Positions 48,950 through 61,031 of a stretch of 64,000 nt of DNA are shown piece after piece. The stretch is taken from positions 36,513 through 100,512 of the forward strand of contig QANU01072506.1 in the NCBI GenBank assembly GCA_003254905.1, in the 5' to 3' direction. Source of the DNA: Nissolia schottii. Its lineage: Eukaryota; Streptophyta; Magnoliopsida; Fabales; Fabaceae. The translations under genes and the position numbers were made by a program. Positions within the stretch are counted from its first letter, which is position 1, and every line of letters starts with the position of its first letter. A model generated the notes under the pieces. The model was not told the DNA's origin, searched no databases, and worked only from the letters and a program-made list of their open reading frames with translations.

Positions 48950-49150
48950 GACCTTGCCCCATGCGTTCATTGTGAGCATGGTGACATGGTCGGGACACCG
49001 CGACGCTTTAATCACATAGGTATGTATGCAAGGTGATCGTGTCCCATGCGTTCCTTGTGAGCCTGGTGATGTGATCGAGCCCCATGCGTTCCTTATGAGC
49101 ATGGTGACGTACACAATGCCTGCGTTCCTTGTGAGCCTGCTCTTGTGCAC
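48950..49150. repeat. Short direct repeats with GCGTTCCTTGTGAGC
   Basis: About five near copies of ATGCGTTCCTTGTGAGC, alternating with GGTGACGTG or GGTGATGTG words, fall within 200 bases of the LTR. Confidence 0.6.
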
Positions 49151-49512
49151 TATGCATGAACTTTAACATTTCAAGTAAATGGTACCATTACTTTCTTTCT
49201 CTTACGCGTACCGGCTTACTCGGGTTAGCGTCTTTTCATTCTCCATGCCTCATTATCACATGCACTTTATCTTGCTTTCTTGTTCTGGTTCTTACATTCA
49301 TTATGCTCTTCATTCATTATCCTTAGTCATAACATAGTTTCTAGTGGTCTATCCTCATGATGCATGCATAACTGTAATACTCATATACTCGTTCACGGCA
49401 ACTTTCGGTGACACATAATAAAAACACATGCTATCATAAATTCAATGCATAGACTTCTTCATGCTAAGTACTTGGTGGGATATCATGGATCTCGGAACCC
49501 CCTCTTTTGGAC

Positions 49513-49560
49513 ATCATTCTCAGCGTCGGACATCATTCTCAGCGTCGGACATCATTCAGA
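49513..49560. repeat. 19-bp tandem repeat, 2.5 units
   Basis: GGACATCATTCTCAGCGTC is repeated end to end immediately before the TRIM array. Confidence 0.85.
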
Positions 49561-49561
49561 C

Positions 49562-50834
49562 AAATAGTATCAGAGCCAGGGCCCGAACCGGTGGTCCTGT
49601 CGGGGACGGTAGGAGCCCCAAGGGGGGTGGGAGGAGGTTGATGCCAAGTCCCACATCGGTTGGGGAGGGGAACGAAGCATGCCTTATAAGGGTGTGGATA
49701 CCTCCCCTTAGCAAGACGCATTTTCTGGGGAGGTTGATGCCAAACCGAGAGAACAAATCCGTGAGGTTAATTCCAAAGTGGACAATATCTTACTAGCGGG
49801 CATCGGGCTGTTACAAATGGTATCAGAGCTGGGGCCCGAACCGGTGGTCCTGCCGGGGACGGTAGGAGCCCCAAGGGGGGTGGGAGGAGGTTGATGCCAA
49901 GTCCCATATCGGTTGGGGAGGGGAACGAAGCATGCCTTATAAGGGTGTGGATACCTCCCCTTAGCATGACACGTTTTCCGGGGAGGTTGATGCCAAACTG
50001 GGAGAACAAATCCATGAGGTTGATGCCAAAGCGGACAATATCTTGCTAGCGGGCATCAATCAGGCTGTTACAAATGGTATCAGAGCCAGGGCCCGAACCG
50101 GTGGTCCTGCCGGGGACGGCAGTAGCCCCAAGGGGGGTGGGAGGAGGTTGATGCCATGTCCCACATCAGTTGGGGAGGGGAACGAAGCATGCCTTATAAG
50201 GGTGTGGATACCTCCCCTTAGCAAGACGCGTTTTCCGGGGAGGTTGATGCCAAACCGGGAGAACAAATCCGTGAGGTTGATGCCAAAGCGGACAATATCT
50301 TGCTAGCGGGCATCGGGCTGTTACAAATGGTATCAGAGCCGGGGCCGAACCGGTGGTCCTGCCGGGGACGGCAGTAGCCCCAAGGGGGGTGGGAGGAGGT
50401 TGATGCCAAGTCCCACATCGGTTGGGGAGGGGAACGAAGCATGCCTTATAAGGGTGTAGATACCTCCCCTTAGCAAGACGCGTTTTCCGGGGAGGTTGAT
50501 GCCAAACCGAGAGAACAAATCCGTGAGGTTGATGCCAAAGCAGACAATATCTTGCTAGCAGGCATCGGGCTGTTACAAATGGTATCAGAGCCGGGGCCCG
50601 AACCGGTGGTCCTGCCGGGGACGGTAGGAGCCCCAAGGGGGGTGGGAGGAGGTTGATACCAAGTCCCACATCGGTTGAAGAGGGGAATGAAGCATGCCTT
50701 ATAAGGGTGTGGATACCTCCCCTTAGCAAGACGCGTTTTCCGGGGAGGTTGGTTGATGCCAAACCGGGAGAACAAATCCGTGAGGTTGATGCCAAAGCGG
50801 ACAATATCTTGCTATCGGGCATCGGGCTGTTACA
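49562..50834 (+). mobile_element. Tandem TRIM array (5 mini-LTRs)
   Basis: Five LTRs of 177-181 bp (49639-49815, 49892-50072, 50149-50325, 50401-50577, 50654-50834) each start TGATGCCAAGTCCCACATCG or a close variant and end GGGCTGTTACA. Each is preceded by a 76-bp internal part with a primer site TGGTATCAGAGCC and a purine tract AAGGGGGGTGGGAGGAGG. This is the layout of terminal-repeat retrotransposons in miniature (TRIM), which encode nothing. The array is (internal-LTR)x5 with a period of about 252-257 bp. Units are nearly identical, so it expanded recently, probably by unequal exchange. Long frames across it are compositional. Confidence 0.85.
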
Positions 50835-53365
50835 ACCCTTACCATCCAAACCATCTTCTATCATCTCTAAAGACTCCAAAGAGGTGGGTAATCTCAAGCT
50901 TTGCTCTCTTTGATGAGCTTTAACGGCTTGTAGGCGAATAGGTGCTGTTAGGTGTTGTTAGGACTGTTCTGTGGATTATGTGTTAGCTATGTTAGGGTTG
51001 TTGATTCTTGCTTGGTTTATGTTTGGTTGAGGCTGAATATGATGAGGTTAAGGCTAGGAAATTTCGTGATGCTCTTGGTGGCCTTAGATGGCTTAAGTTT
51101 GCTTAGGTGATGTGATGAATTAGTGTAGTTTAGGTTATGTTATGCTTAGGCCTAGGATGTATGGATGATTTGGATATGTTTTCTATGAGAAAATATGTTG
51201 TAAAATGGTTGTTGGAACTTATGGAGTAACCCCAAGGAGTGTCCATGGAAAAAGGAAAGCAAGAAAACAAAGCAGGTTATGCAGGCCACGCCCAGGACGC
51301 TGAGCGGCCTCATGAACCGCTGAACGGTCTGTAGGCTAAAGTGGGAAAAACATATTTTTAAACTATTTATGAACTGAAGGATTTCAGGGACCGCTGAGCG
51401 GACCCAAGGGGGCACTGAGCGACTTGAAACTTAGCGATTTACATGGAACCCTGGATAAGGGTGACGAGGTGAACCGAGAGTTTTCGGGAACAGTAAGCGG
51501 CCCCGGAGACTTGACGGCGCCAAGCTAACCTAAGCTAGGGAGTTAAGGTTTATGAAAACAGTCTTGGGCCCATAGTTCCAATAAACATTAAAGCTAGATG
51601 AGATACATAGAGATGTATGATGTATAGGACGATATGACTTGCTAAATGCCTTAGTTAACATGATATGTATATGGCAATGTGAAATGCTACATGTAGTAGA
51701 TAACATGACATGCATACGACATGCTAACATGCTAGATGCATAAGACTACATGACATGACATTATGACATGCTAGACGCATATGACCTCATGACATGAATA
51801 CGGACACACGACATGAAGACAGCATCCTGCATTACATTCCAAATAGGTCATTTTGCATTCAAATAGGACTTCCCGCATGCACACATGACATCCTGCATTC
51901 GAAGACGACCTCTTGTACTTTAAAAGACTTCATCCTAAACAATATGATACGATCATCTCTTGGCTTCTGGCCCCTCACCACCCTGTAACAGGGGATGGTT
52001 ACTAATACGATACAACACGCTACGCGTGTATGGCATGAGCTCTGCCACTAAAGGATATGGAGTAGGTTGTACACCAGGGGGACGACGACTCAATTGGGGT
52101 ACAAGGGGGATGACCACTCATGACATTACATGACATGCATACGATATGTACATGAAACATGACACCATACGATACGATACGATACGATATGGAGGAGCCT
52201 GCCCTCAGGCAAGTCGACCCTCAGACATGACATGACACGGATATGATATGATACGATATGGAGGAGGCTGCCTCCGGGCAAGTTGACCTCATGCATCACA
52301 TGCATATGACACGTACATGATACATGAACACGATATGTCATGATACACGAACACGATATGTCCACATGAAACGTGAATATGATATGTCTATGTGATACGT
52401 GAACATGCTGATAGGTATATGTAATATGTGTATGAAATACGTGGCAAATATGTATATGAAACCTGTTTACGATATGTATGTGCAAAGGCCACGTCAAGGA
52501 ACCACAGTTTCATGAGACGGCCTCTAGTTAGGTCACGAGATTCGAAGATAGCATAAGAATATAGAGTACGATCTACGAGTACAGTATAAGAGTATAGAAA
52601 ATGCCCAGTTGCTAAGGATGGGTAAAGGAAAGATTAGAACCCAGAGAATCTAGTAATTTAGATAAGGCTGCTCAGGCCTAGCATGGATAATAATCAGTAG
52701 GGGTATTAGTATGTTATAACACCTAGAGACCTCCTGAGAGGCGGAATCATACTGGAGTAATGAAATGAGTAGGTAAGCCCATAGAACCCCATTGAGGACG
52801 CGGCATTCTCACCCCCACTCCTTTATGGTTCCAGGTGGAGACGACAAGGCAACAAGTGACGTTTTGAGAGCTTGAAGCCAAAGACCCAGAGGAACAGCAT
52901 GAGCCACTTTTTCCAAGGACGCAGGAAGGCGACTATAGTTTTGTAGTCAATAGTAGTAGTGAATGGTCTATGTTGGCCATGAGCTAGTATGTTCAGTATG
53001 TGCAGTAGTTGTACTTATGTAATTACAACTTATTTTTGTATGGTGTATGGACCAAATGACTGTATGTAAATATATATATCTCTTTATTGCAACATATTCT
53101 GTATGATTAACTCTTAGAATAGTTCTCGCTTAAGTCCATTTGGACTTTATCGCTTGCCTATCTATACATTTGCCTTTCTGAACACGCATGGCTCCTAGTT
53201 TGTAAATAAGTAACGAAAGCAATTGTTTTAAAAAGGGTCCATATTTTCGTACAAGGAGTATTTTCAAAGCTAAAAGTAGGGGCTAAAAGTAACCCCAACC
53301 AAGCAGATAACAACCCTATAATCAGTGTTACGACTATAGCGTAGGCTGAAAGTAGGGGTGTTATA
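50835..53365 (+). mobile_element. Tekay-type 5' LTR (3' three quarters)
   Basis: Aligns with positions about 850-3204 of the solo LTR copy 1: GGTGGGTAATC at 50883, the CGCTGAGCGG cluster at 51298-51422, GGAGG repeats near 52192 and 52259, the acceptor-like block at 52795-52833, and the end GGGTGTTATA at 53365. The first ~0.85 kb of the LTR is absent; the TRIM array lies there instead. Fossil. Confidence 0.82.
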
Positions 53366-53367
53366 GT

Positions 53368-53381
53368 TGGTATCAGAGCAG
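53368..53381 (+). other. Primer-binding site (initiator Met-tRNA)
   Basis: TTGGTATCAGAGCA, three bases after the LTR end, matches the 3' end of plant initiator methionine tRNA, the usual primer of these retrotransposons. Confidence 0.9.
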
Positions 53382-53534
53382 TTTGGTCAAAGTGAGCCTG
53401 AGGGCTTAGCTGCACTATGTTTTCGAGCATGATGACGGTGTATACTGCTTCGAGGTTGAATTTGCTGATTTGATATGCACCGGCTTTCTTGAGACTGATC
53501 AACTCGGGATTTTGCAGGTGCTATATAAACAGCC

Positions 53535-53903
53535 ATGCCGCCTAGAAGAGATCATACACGACGTACCCCCGAAAATGGTGACTTTGCTAATGTTATCAGA
53601 GAAATGGCCCGAGCGACTGCACAGATGGCATCTGCCACCGCTGTAAGGGATGCACCCCCAACAACACAAGAGGAGGATGCGCGAAAGTATGCCGACTTTG
53701 CTAGGCCGAAACCCCCAACCTTTGAGGGCATCAGGGACTCGGACGTGGTACACAACTGGATTCGGGGGATAGAGCAGATATTCGAAGACATCCCCTACAC
53801 TGACGTACAGAAAGTCAAGTTCGCCTCAAGAAGGTTAACAGGAGTGGCCAGGGAATGGTGGGACACCACCAGGCCCCTTCTGGAGCTGGAAGACGACCCG
53901 ATC
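53535..53903 (+). pseudogene. gag: Tekay-type gag, N-terminal part
   Basis: Starts MPPRRDHTRRTPENGDFANV, then REMARATAQMASATAV, KPPTFEGIRDSDVVHNWI and TGVAREWWDTTRP, the standard plant gypsy gag start. It is interrupted by the reverse LTR at 53904. It differs clearly from the MPPRRDTAP gag at 33.9 and 45.8 kb, so it belongs to a separate subfamily. Fossil. Confidence 0.85.
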
Positions 53904-54789
53904 TGTAACACCCTAGCTAACTGCATACCCTCGAGTAGTACGCAATGCTCACTAGGTTGTTATTCACTTGGTGGGAATACTCATAGTCCCTTATTATTTT
54001 TTTTTTGAAAATACTAGATTAAGGAAAATATGGACCAATTTAAAACTTTTCTACTGAGTGCTTATTGAAGAAATATGAGCCATGTGTGAATCAAAGTATA
54101 TATATATATATAAGACAATCGATAGAGCTAAAGGCTTACAACTAGTAGTCATTCATAGCATAATTATTTACCTAAGCAAGTACCTGGTCCTTCACAGATA
54201 ATTACAACAAGTACATCGTATAATAATAGTTACATATACAAGACATAATCATTCATATACATAATAGAAGTTCGTCCATCGTACAACTAGCTAAGCATGA
54301 CTTCATAGCCTTGAAGATCTATCTATCTGTCATCGATGGCTTGCCCTTCGTTCTTTGCTGATCCTCTTGTTGTTTCTCATAGCTCACGTCTGCTCCTGGA
54401 AGTATAAGTGAGTGGGGGTGAGAACATTCGTCCTCCGTGGTTTACCTTGGCGTAGGGGGATCTTTTTAACTCACTTATCAACCGGCCGCTCAGGTGTTTC
54501 TAAGTGAACATGCATACTAACACCCTACTGATTATTATCTGGCCTACGTCCTGAACGACTTTATCTACTTTACTAAGTGACTAGGGAACTAGTCTTTCTT
54601 ATCTAAGTTCTCATGCTCATTATCTTTACTTCGCGTATATACATAGGTCGTCTCGAGCGTTCTCTTGACGACTACACAAACATACATCATTATATACTTA
54701 TACTTTACATACTCATACATCATCATATACTCATGCATCTTATACTTGTTCATCACATCGTTCATACACATTCATTTCATAATTTATGC

Positions 54790-54925
54790 ATGGGGTTCTC
54801 TTATGCATACCGGCTTGCCCGGGTTAGCGTCCTTCTTTCCTTTTCTTACGCATACGGGCTTACCCGGGTTAGCGTCTTCTCATTCTTTTTCTTACGCATA
54901 CCGGCTTGCCCGGGTTAGCGCTCTT
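54790..54925. repeat. ~46-bp tandem repeat, 3 units
   Basis: TTCTTACGCATACCGGCTTG with GCCCGGGTTAGCG is repeated at about 54794, 54842 and 54887. Other LTR copies have this once (36609, 49198), so the triplication is local to this copy. Confidence 0.75.
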
Positions 54926-55194
54926 TCTCTAGTCCTTCGCTCATGTAGCCGTGGCCAAACGACTATAACCACTTATGTTCCCAACTTGACTGACGACCCA
55001 GCTGCGCTCACACCAGAGTGGTTGCTAACCACCGATGGGGTCTAGGTCCATCGCCGCCAATCAAGCGAGATAACCTCCACTAGGTAGGAGGCGGGGGCTG
55101 GCCCTTGCGATGCAACCAAGCATTGGACTCATACATCATCATCTCATAACTTTAGGTGTGACGTCACCCTTTCTCATTCTTCGTTTCGTTACTT

Positions 55195-55345
55195 TCTTTC
55201 TTTTCATTTTGTTCTTCCGAGCCAGGCGTGAACTCCTGGTCCTCGTTCTCATTCATCCTTTCTTTCTTTCTTTTCATTCTGTTCTTCCGAGCCAGGCGTG
55301 AACTCCTGGTCCTCATTCTCATTCATCCTTTCTTTCTTTATTTTC
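55195..55345. repeat. 70-bp direct duplication
   Basis: GTTCTTCCGAGCCAGGCGTG plus its flanks occurs at 55211 and 55281, nearly identical, in a TTTC-rich setting inside the LTR. Confidence 0.85.
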
Positions 55346-55703
55346 ATTCTTCATCATTAACCAATCCACCCCTTTGTGGGGACTGGTGAGGGGCATTTCT
55401 GCCAAGAGAGATGCATCCTATCATATAGCTACATACTTGTTCCCTAAGGTTCAATTATGCTCTTTAAACTTTACGTGATTAACCTCTAGTTCTCATGATG
55501 CATGATAGCATAACCATTCCTAACATACATATTCTACATGCAATGTTCCACATACATCATCATACAAATATGTCATGCACTCATCATAAACATACCTCAT
55601 GAAAATGTTCTACATGCATCATCATAACATAACTCATTCATTCATCATATTCTCATAAACATAAGGGAGCATACTATCACTTGCTAAACCTAACATAGCA
55701 TAT

Positions 55704-57327
55704 CGATAAGTGCCCAATTTACACAAAATTGACATATCAAAATGGCACTTATCTATTATGTTTTTAAACAAATTATCTAATTAATTTCCCATATTTTGTA
55801 GGATTTCTAATATATTTGGAAGGTGGATGCAAGTATCCTAATTAAAGAATAATCCCATGAAGAAAGGAAGAAAGGGGCAGAATTGGAAAAGAGCTTAAAA
55901 GAGAAGATTCTGGACGAGGCACCGCTCAGCGAGGAACTACACAACGCTCAGCGCTCAAGAGCAGATCGCTCAGCAGTATAACACTTATCACTCAGCAAAC
56001 TTAGGTCGACAAGCAACTTGCACCGGCGCAATAAATGCGCCAGCTAGAGCCAGCCTGGCGCCACCATCTACGTCAGCGCCGCCCTGAAAAAGCTGCCGAC
56101 CATTTAATGAAGACGCGTAAAAGTACAATCGCTCAGCGATAGTGCACCCCTGCCCAGCGATTCAGAGTTTATCGTTCAGCGATGGTACCAAAACCGCTGA
56201 GCGATGGACCCCAAATTTTGCCTATAAATAGGGAGGCCGAGACCACTTCGAAACCATCTTCTTCTCCCCCCACAACTCCATTCTTTTACACATTTTGTTA
56301 TACTTTAAAGCTTAGTTTGGTTTAGGTTAGATTAGGAACAAAGACGAGGCTTGTGAAGGAGCCAGAGATCGAGGAAGCTTGGCGAAGCCATGGCCATGAC
56401 GGCGTAAGCACGTGTCATGGTAAGTGCCTAAACCTTGCCTCCGAGATACTCTTGTAAGATGGATTCCTAATCCTCTTTTTGTTGGGATTTTGGTCATTGT
56501 TGTAGTTTGCTTGTATCCATGTAACTATTGCAAATGAATCTATCCTTTTCTTATGATTTGCTTGAATGGTTTTACACTTAATGCTAGTCTTTGTTTAATG
56601 TCTTGATTCTTGATTTGGGATTTAATTGTATGAAAGATAGTTATGCTAATTAAATCATAACCAAGTTGAGACCAACATCATTATGCTTAACTAGATTCTA
56701 GGCTTGAACGTTGTGAACGAACAGTTACAATCATTAGAGTCGGAACTAGACCATTTCATCTAACCTTGTTGCCATAACAGGAATAAAGGTTAGCCGTTTT
56801 AACATCTGGATTAATGCTGGCGTACTTTGTTAAGCTCGTGTGCAAGAGTGACAGTTTAACAAAGGAAACCTGTGATCTTGTCATGCGCGAAAGTGATGAC
56901 AAGTTAAGAACTGGTGGCGGGCAAGATAGTTCTATGTAATAAGTAACTGAATGCATGAAACTGTGAAGTGATTAAAATTCCCAACAAGCTCCGGAACTAC
57001 CTCTGATTTGTTTCCTATTTACTTTTATGTCATTTATTTACTTATTTATTTAACTATCATCTTATCAAATCCTTCACTCTATTGTTTAATTAAAAGAACT
57101 CAAGAACGGTAATTTTGCAACTCTCTGTGGTTCGACTATACCCGACTATACTGCAATCGGATTCCTTTGGAATCTGAAAGCCGTAAAGTAGGATATATAT
57201 ATATATATATATATAAATTTAATTTAAAGAACAAAAGCGCAGATAAGCTTCCTACGAGCCTGGCATAGTTGTGACAAAACCTAAGCTGTGTCAAGATCTT
57301 AGGAAGTGGTTAAAAAGGCATTCATCA
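55704..57327 (+). repeat. 5' LTR of gag-only element
   Basis: 1,624 bp, CGATAAGTGCCC to TTCATCA. A cluster of about eight CGCTCAGCG/CGCTGAGCG motifs (55922-56210) lies upstream of the TATA box CCTATAAATAGG (56221-56232). CATGGTAAGTGCC at about 56416 resembles a 5' splice site. Confidence 0.9.
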
Positions 57328-57509
57328 AATTTGGCGCCGTTGCTGGGGAGTTGCATCAAAATTACATAGCTTGAGTTTTTTTTAGTTAAACAATTGTGAA
57401 TATCTGTAAAATATTGTATAGCCTTTATTTTCGTTATTTATGAACTATTTTATTATTTTGTGAACTCTTGTTTTGATCTTATTTGGCTAGTGTGAACTTT
57501 TCTTAGCAA

Positions 57510-58960
57510 TTGCGAGGTAAGACTTCAAAAGAACCATTGTTATTTGACCCTGAGATTGAAGCTACTTCGAGGAAGAATAGGAAAAAGAAGAAAAAGCATT
57601 TAGCCAAAGAAAGAGAGGAACAGGAGACAACATCATCAACATCTTCAACAAACCAAGAGGAAACCATGGCTGAAACAACTGGAGCTGGTGGTAATTCTGG
57701 AACTGGCAACGCATCAGGAGCCAGTAACAATAGGGGTTTTGTAAACTTTACCCCTAGAAACATTATTAAAATGAGCAGAACTACTGGAGCTCAAAGACAA
57801 CCTCAGATGCAACCTGGTTTGGTTCAATTGTTATATGCTAACCCTTTTGCAGGTTTGGATCATGAGGATCAGTATGCTCATTTAACAAAATTCTATGAAC
57901 TCTGTGGGACCGCGGGAATGTCCGAGGCCGATGAAGAATCTATCTTTTTAAGGATGTTTCCCCTGACCTTGATTGGAAAAGCCAAGGAGTGGTTGCTGGA
58001 TCAGCCACAAAATATCTTGTCAAATTGAGATCAATTGGAGGAAAAATTTTGTGCCAGGTACTTTTCTCAATCTAAATTTATGGATTTAAAAACTGCTATT
58101 GCTACATTTGTGCAGGCTCCGGGAGAAAGTCTCTGTGAAGCCTGGGAACGCTACAAATCCATGTTGAGAAAGTGTCCGAATCATGGGTTCGATGCACGCA
58201 CACAAATCCATATCTTCTGCAACGGACTCCAACAATAGCACAAACTGATACTGGATGCTGCCGCCGGTGGACAGATAATGTCCAAAACACCGGAGGAAGC
58301 CATTTTTATTATTGATTCCATGGCCTTGACGGATCAACAAGGCCAGTACAACAGAGGTCCTAGGAGAGGAGGAGTGCTTGAGCTGGGAACCAATGATGCC
58401 ATCCTTGCCCAACACAAGCAACTCCAACAACAGATAGACGAGGTGAAAAAGGCCCTAAGCGAGTTGCCCAAACAAATTAGAGAGGCCCGCGATGTAAAAA
58501 GGCAACAGGTATTTTTCTGTGAAATTTGTAATGGCGATCACCCGTCTAGTGTTTGTCATTTCAGGGAAGAGGAGGTTCACTTCCTTGAAAACCAGCCACG
58601 GCCACCCTATCAAAACAATTTCCAACGGGGGCCGAATCAAAATTTCCAACAGCCATGGAGGCAAGAAGTCGGACCATCATTCAGAGCACCGCAACCGCCG
58701 TACCAACCACCCTGCCCATATCAAAATCAGCCCCCATGCATCCAAGTTCCAAAATAGAGGAAACGTTCAATCAATTTATGCAACAATCAATGATAAAGCA
58801 AAAGAACAACGAAGCCTCTATTAGGAACTTGGAAATACAATTGGGACAATTGGCTAATGATATGGCGGAGTTGAAGAAAAGAAGATTCACAGCTAATCCG
58901 GAGCTGAACCCCAAGAACTCTTGCCATGAGGGGAGGAGTGATGATGAAGCAAGGAGCTAG
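57510..58960 (+). pseudogene. gag: Athila-type gag
   Basis: A Lys-rich start (KNRKKKKKHLAKERE), then a Gly/Ser/Ala-rich linker, FAGLDHEDQYAHLTKFYELC, MFPLTLIGKAKEWLLDQP, the KFMDLKTAIATFVQAPGESL and AWERYKSMLRKCPNHGF region, and a Cys-His knuckle CEICNGDHPSSVC (about 58519-58557), followed by a Pro/Gln/Asn-rich tail and a MIKQKNNEASIRNLEIQLGQ coiled segment. It is the capsid protein of an Athila-lineage element. Fossil with few breaks. Confidence 0.85.
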
Positions 58961-59104
58961 AAGGAAAAATGCGTCGGGCTAACGACGTTAAACAAAGCGT
59001 TGTCTGGGAGGCAACCCAGAAGTTTGAAAGTTTTTATTATTTAGTAGTTTATTAATTTCAAGGTAAATTAATTTTAAGGTGTTAAGAAATTTTTAAGTAA
59101 TATG

Positions 59105-59240
59105 GTGAAAAAGAACAAAGGTTGTTTAAATCTTGTCATTAGGTTTGAAGTTTAAAAAATGCTAATCTTTTTCAATTAAGCTAAACTTGAAGCATTTTTT
59201 ATTTCTAAACCTAATGACAGATTTTAACCTTTTAAACAAT
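59105..59240. repeat. Inverted repeat, ~50-bp arms
   Basis: The left arm contains GTCATTAGGTTTGAAG and AAAAAATGC; the right arm contains GCATTTTTTA and AAACCTAATGAC. The loop is about 30 bases. It would form a long RNA hairpin in the element transcript. Confidence 0.75.
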
Positions 59241-59370
59241 TATTTGAGAAAGGTGCACATGAGTTAATTCAAAATGGATTCTTATTTGTTTAAGAAATGA
59301 AAGGTAATTTCAAAGAAAAGAATCTTTTCAAAAAGCACCTTAAGATATTTCATTTTGAATCCATAAATTA

Positions 59371-59482
59371 TTGTGGAAAATTCTATCCACAATAAGTGGG
59401 AAATTCTGTCCACACAAGTGGGAACTTCTGACCACTTAAGAGGGAAGATCTGTCTGCCAATTGTAGGAAATTCTGTCTACAA
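59371..59482. repeat. Five tandem small palindromes
   Basis: Five units of about 22-24 bases follow the plan GTGGGA-AATTCTG-TCCAC. Unit 1 is TTGTGGA...TCCACAA; unit 5 is TTGTAGGA...TCTACAA, where a change in one arm is matched in the other. Each would fold as a small hairpin. Confidence 0.7.
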
Positions 59483-61031
59483 AAGGATTCAAAATAAAAA
59501 CATGATGTCTCTAATGCTACTTGGAAGAAAGGAAGTTTTCTTTGATTGTTTTTGCAGGCCGGAGAACAACCAATGAAGATTCCTAACAACAACAAAGAGA
59601 GACACACTTCTGGAGGACGAAGAGCATGATTCCTCAAGGAGGATGAGCCTCTATCTCCTCAAAACATTGAAGCAAGATGAAGTAGCCCAAACAACTGCCA
59701 AGAGACTACACTAAGGAAGCTATCTCAAAGAAACATATTCACCATGAACAGGGAGCATTTTAATTTTCTAGCACCTTATTTAATTAATTTCCTTAATTAG
59801 ATTATGTGCTTAAGACTTGTTTGTTAAAAACAAAGTAGTAGTTTATTTTACTTGGTTTGATGCATGAACACATACATCATGAATTGACTTGTTTCAATAT
59901 CCATGGTAGACCTTTGTGAATATATAGATACCATGAACATGTCATTATGCATTTATCTACTTGTTTGCATACGCATAACCTTGAAGATGCTTTGAAATCA
60001 AGGAAATAAACCTTAACCAAGTGAGGGAGTGAGCCCATACACTAAGTAAGAAGAGAGAGTCACCATTGTTTTTACACAATTGAATTTGTTTGAGTCTCTA
60101 AATTTTGATAATTGTATGGAAATAATAGGAGATGATCAAGGCATTTTCTTCTTTAGAATTTAAACCCACTTGGCCAAATAAAACCAACCTTTACTTAGGA
60201 ATATCCTTTGCCACCCCATTTGAGCCTAACATGAGAAAATTTTTGTTCATAATCCCCGAGCCATAAATAGAAAAACAATGTTATCCCTTAATTTCTAGAT
60301 TAAGAGAGCATTCATTGGATTATGTGCAAAAATCCAAGTCAGGGGGAGCGAAGGATGAGCAAAAGTGGGTGGAAGAATAAACAAAGTTTCAATAAAAAAG
60401 AATAGAAGTAAGAAGCAACAAGAAAAAGGCATGATCTTTATCCCAATTACAAAAGAAGAAATGAAAAGAAAAAGAAAAGAAATTGGGAAACAGAATTCAG
60501 AAAAAAAGGGGTTGAAAAAGAAAAAGAAAAGAAAGATTGTTGAAGAAAAACTGGTGACAACAAGGAGTTGGTTTTCAATGCTCTCTTAACTAGACATTTT
60601 TTTTCATATCCAGAAAAACCAATTTCCCTTGTAGCCTGGCCCCATTACAACCCTTAAAAGTCCTTCTGTGATCCTTGCATGACCATACTATTGGATTGAA
60701 TGGTGAGACAGGTAACAAATTTAAATTGTTATGATTCAATGGTGATAATTGAGCGAAAACAATACCCTTGAACTGGTCCACTGACCATTGTGTGATAAAG
60801 ATAATTTCCTTGATGGCTAAGACATTGGATAGTGTGATTTATTTATGGCAATCAAATAGTTTTGCATTTGATTGTCCAGGTTCTTCTATGGTGTTTCACA
60901 AGTCTCAAGCTTAAAGCATCTGAAATATTTCAATTCATTGCAATAACTGATTGTTCATACGCATCGATCTCTTGTAAAATAATTCTATTACCTCTTGTTT
61001 GAGGACAAACAAGGTTTTAAGTCAAGGGGAG

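Larger units (their letters stand above)
47956..49460 (-). mobile_element. Tekay-type LTR, 3' part
   Basis: The left edge TGTAACACCCTAGG is the LTR 3' end in reverse. It includes the acceptor-like block (48823-48860), a broken copy of the acidic reading frame (48441-48814) and TTCTTACGCGTACCGGCTTA at about 49198, seen in other copies. The LTR 5' part is missing where the short repeats and TRIM array begin. Fossil. Confidence 0.7.
58961..61019. other. Non-coding interior of gag-only element
   Basis: Begins with GTCTGGGAGGCAACCC, familiar downstream of coding parts in Athila-like elements. It holds an inverted repeat (59105-59240), an array of small palindromes (59371-59482), and a purine-rich stretch at 60360-60560 whose Lys/Arg-rich frame is compositional. 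No env-like or pol frame is recognised. Confidence 0.6.

Noticed and set aside
49562-50834. CRISPR-like or 5S-like tandem repeats
   Set aside because: Units are ~253 bp with LTR ends, primer site and purine tract; there are no short repeats with unique spacers and no 5S rRNA sequence seen.
50166-50897. 243-codon minus-strand frame
   Set aside because: It runs through the TRIM tandem array and simply repeats with the unit; TRIM elements encode nothing.
59383-59637. Minus-strand frame over the hairpin array
   Set aside because: Lies on palindromic tandem repeats in non-coding element DNA; chance frame.
60365-60589. Lys/Arg-rich frame in the gag-only element
   Set aside because: Purine-rich low complexity (AAG/AAA/GAA codons); no domain.
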